From NCBI GenBank assembly GCA_963565915.1, contig OY751489.1, positions 310,001 to 374,000 on the forward strand: a stretch of DNA of 64,000 nt, in the 5' to 3' direction. Each line of letters opens with the position of its first letter. The first letter of the stretch is position 1. The notes beneath the pieces are model-generated. The model was not told the DNA's origin and made no database searches. It was given only the letters and a program-made list of their open reading frames with translations. Below are positions 62,527-64,000 of this stretch, in pieces. Source of the DNA: Entoloma clypeatum (Eukaryota > Basidiomycota > Agaricomycetes > Agaricales > Entolomataceae). The translations under genes and the position numbers were made by a program.

Positions 62527-64000
62527 CTAAAAAAAATTACGTATGAAGACTTCGCAATCAGTCGACACGACGCCATCGAGCTGGCCACTCTTGGAATACT
62601 TCTTGGCGACTGCTGTGGCCGGGTGGAGATCTATCGGCCCTGTCATCGCAGAGAGCACCTCCCTTTCCAAGACATGCGGTTTCTTCCCCGGCATGATCCA
62701 CGAACGTTCATATGGCACCTTCCCAATATCCACCGCAGCCGCCACTTGATAGATGAAATTGCAAAAGATCGATTTGTTGGCTTTCGCGCGTCGCCAGAGG
62801 ATAGGGAACTCTCGTCTTTTCGCGTCCTCGGAATCGACGTTGTTGGAGGACCAAAAGGCTGTCACTTCTACTTGCACCTCGGTGTTGATCTGTTCGAACC
62901 CGAATAGAACGGACGGGCAAAGATCACGGTCGAAAGTCCACCCCTCGACACGGTTGAAGATGTTGTCATTGTGGGTGTATTTCCACACAGCGATGTCGGA
63001 TTCCGCCTCTGGCACCCCTTGGACCGCATCGGTGTCCGCATGCGAAGCGACGGCCCACCGGTTCGTAGATCGTTCCACTCCAGACGCTTGGCCCATCGAA
63101 AAGCCTGTTTTCACTGACGGACTCAACCCCAAGGCCATTTCAAGGTTCAGGCCTCTGCTGTTGCTAATGGTCGTCTTCGCTGAATCAGTTTCCTTGAACG
63201 AAGATTTGGGCCATCGATCGAGGAGGGTCAGGGAATCTGGCACTGAGGAAGCGACTATCCGAACTTGCGCGAACGACAAGAAATATGACGGCTGATTTGC
63301 GAGCATGGAGTTGATCTCCAGCTTCGTTATGTCCACTTTGAACCACGGGCCGCCCCACTCGGTGTGGGCTGGAGGCGTCGTCTGATCTTCGTTAACCTGC
63401 GCAAACAATCGATGGTCAAGTCCCTGAACCAGAAAAATCAACGCACTGTGATATCAATACCAGCCGCTGTATTGACTCGATGAGACTCATTCGCACTTCC
63501 TTTGATCGACAGCGTGGAATGCAAGGGAATGCTGATGATCCGCGGCCCACACAGTCGTCCCTTCCCCTTGTGTCGGCTAGGGCCGCCTCCCTTGCCTTTG
63601 TCCTCGTCGCCATCATCATCACCGGAGCTATCACCTCCGTCGTCTGGTCCGCCACCACCACCAGGTGGCATTCGAGCTCCCGGTTGGTTACCAGTGTTTT
63701 CCCTCCGAAGCTTGCCACTACTACTTCCCGAGCCCCCAGTAAACACGACCCCCTCCATATCGTCGCCATTACCAGATGTCCCACTGGTCCCACCGTCCCC
63801 AGCCACCCAAACCCTCCCGAGTTCCAAATCAAGGCGACGACCAGCTGGGCCATCTGCTGGTGGATCGATGGGAATGTAGTACGTCTGTCCGTGGGTATAC
63901 ATGATGACCGGAAATGGAGCAAACACGGGCTCAAAGATCGTGCATACGTCGTTCTCTGTCATTCGCAAGTCCCCATCCAGAAGAAGATGGATTTCTTCGA
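62527..64000 (-). CDS. uncharacterised two-exon protein, 5' end beyond the window
   Basis: Exon 1 is open from the window edge to 63477. It has DGDLRMTENDVCTIFEPVF, then HGQTYYIPID, and a Gly/Asp/Ser-rich low-complexity linker. A 53-nt intron (63476-63424, GTCAAT to TTCAG) restores the frame. Exon 2 (63423-62527) carries GLDHRLFAQVNE, WGGPWFKVDITKLEI and a long body ending at TAG 62527. No transmembrane segment or catalytic motif is obvious. Probably an intact host gene; family not recognised. Confidence 0.55.

Noticed and set aside
63438..63441. Programmed frameshift at the ATGA-like overlap in the right-edge gene
   Set aside because: A 53-nt intron with GT and CAG ends restores the frame more simply.
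1..64000. tRNA, rRNA and CRISPR features
   Set aside because: None could be recognised; the direct repeats present are LTRs, minisatellites or the assembly duplicate.

Overview
The window looks like a transposon-rich stretch of an agaricomycete (basidiomycete fungus) genome. The reasons are LTR retrotransposons of Ty1/copia and Ty3/gypsy (chromovirus) type, host genes with 50-66 nt introns carrying CTNAC-like branch sites, an F-box gene, a Crinkler/RHS-like P-loop gene, a KOW (SPT5-like) gene and a hAT-like transposase gene fused to a Ulp1 protease. Nothing bacterial (operons, Shine-Dalgarno sites, CRISPR) is present. Species is not determinable from the sequence alone.

Region 1, 1-45418, is one nested retrotransposon cluster that landed in the Ulp1/hAT gene whose remainder lies at 45419-47870. 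The order can be read from 5-bp target site duplications (TSDs). Copia A (+, 5' LTR cut by the window edge) and copia C (+) are joined in tandem and share the LTR at 5211-5519. C received copia B (-, 6435-12212, TSD CTACC) in gag and gypsy D (+, 13845-42134, TSD ACACC) in the protease region. D received a non-coding LTR element (17442-20131, TSD TACTC) in RT and gypsy E (-, 20647-39582, TSD CCCTG) between RNase H and integrase. E received copia G (-, 21277-27049, TSD GGTCG) in its third ORF and gypsy H (+, 28653-35205, TSD CATAT) in integrase. A 200-N gap at 6099-6298 is flanked by an exact 259-bp repeat and is probably an unmerged contig overlap.

Region 2, 45419-58128, is decayed sequence: the Ulp1-BED-hAT pseudogene, a leucine-rich fragment, a fold-back region, a KOW-domain gene split by two nested hAT-type MITEs, a deleted gypsy relic (F) with an unrelated solo LTR inside it, and a solo LTR of the non-coding family.

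Region 3, 58757-64000, is host-like: a Crinkler/RHS-type NTPase-nuclease gene (damaged), a divergently transcribed intact four-exon F-box gene, a small two-exon gene with a nuclear-localisation-like tail, and a two-exon gene running off the right edge.

Biology worth attention: (i) gypsy D/E/H place an 11-nt sequence at the predicted transcript 5' end that is exactly complementary to the primer site beside the LTR, i.e. Tf1-type self-priming; the non-coding family and relic F do the same with a different 12-mer that carries a compensatory base change. (ii) D/E/H share an extra small ORF after the chromodomain that has diverged mostly by synonymous or conservative changes. (iii) Copia A, B and G share a catalytic RT change (YVND instead of YVDD) and an in-frame TGA between integrase and RT, yet B and G have clean TSDs, so the lineage appears to have been copied in trans. 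C keeps YVDD.
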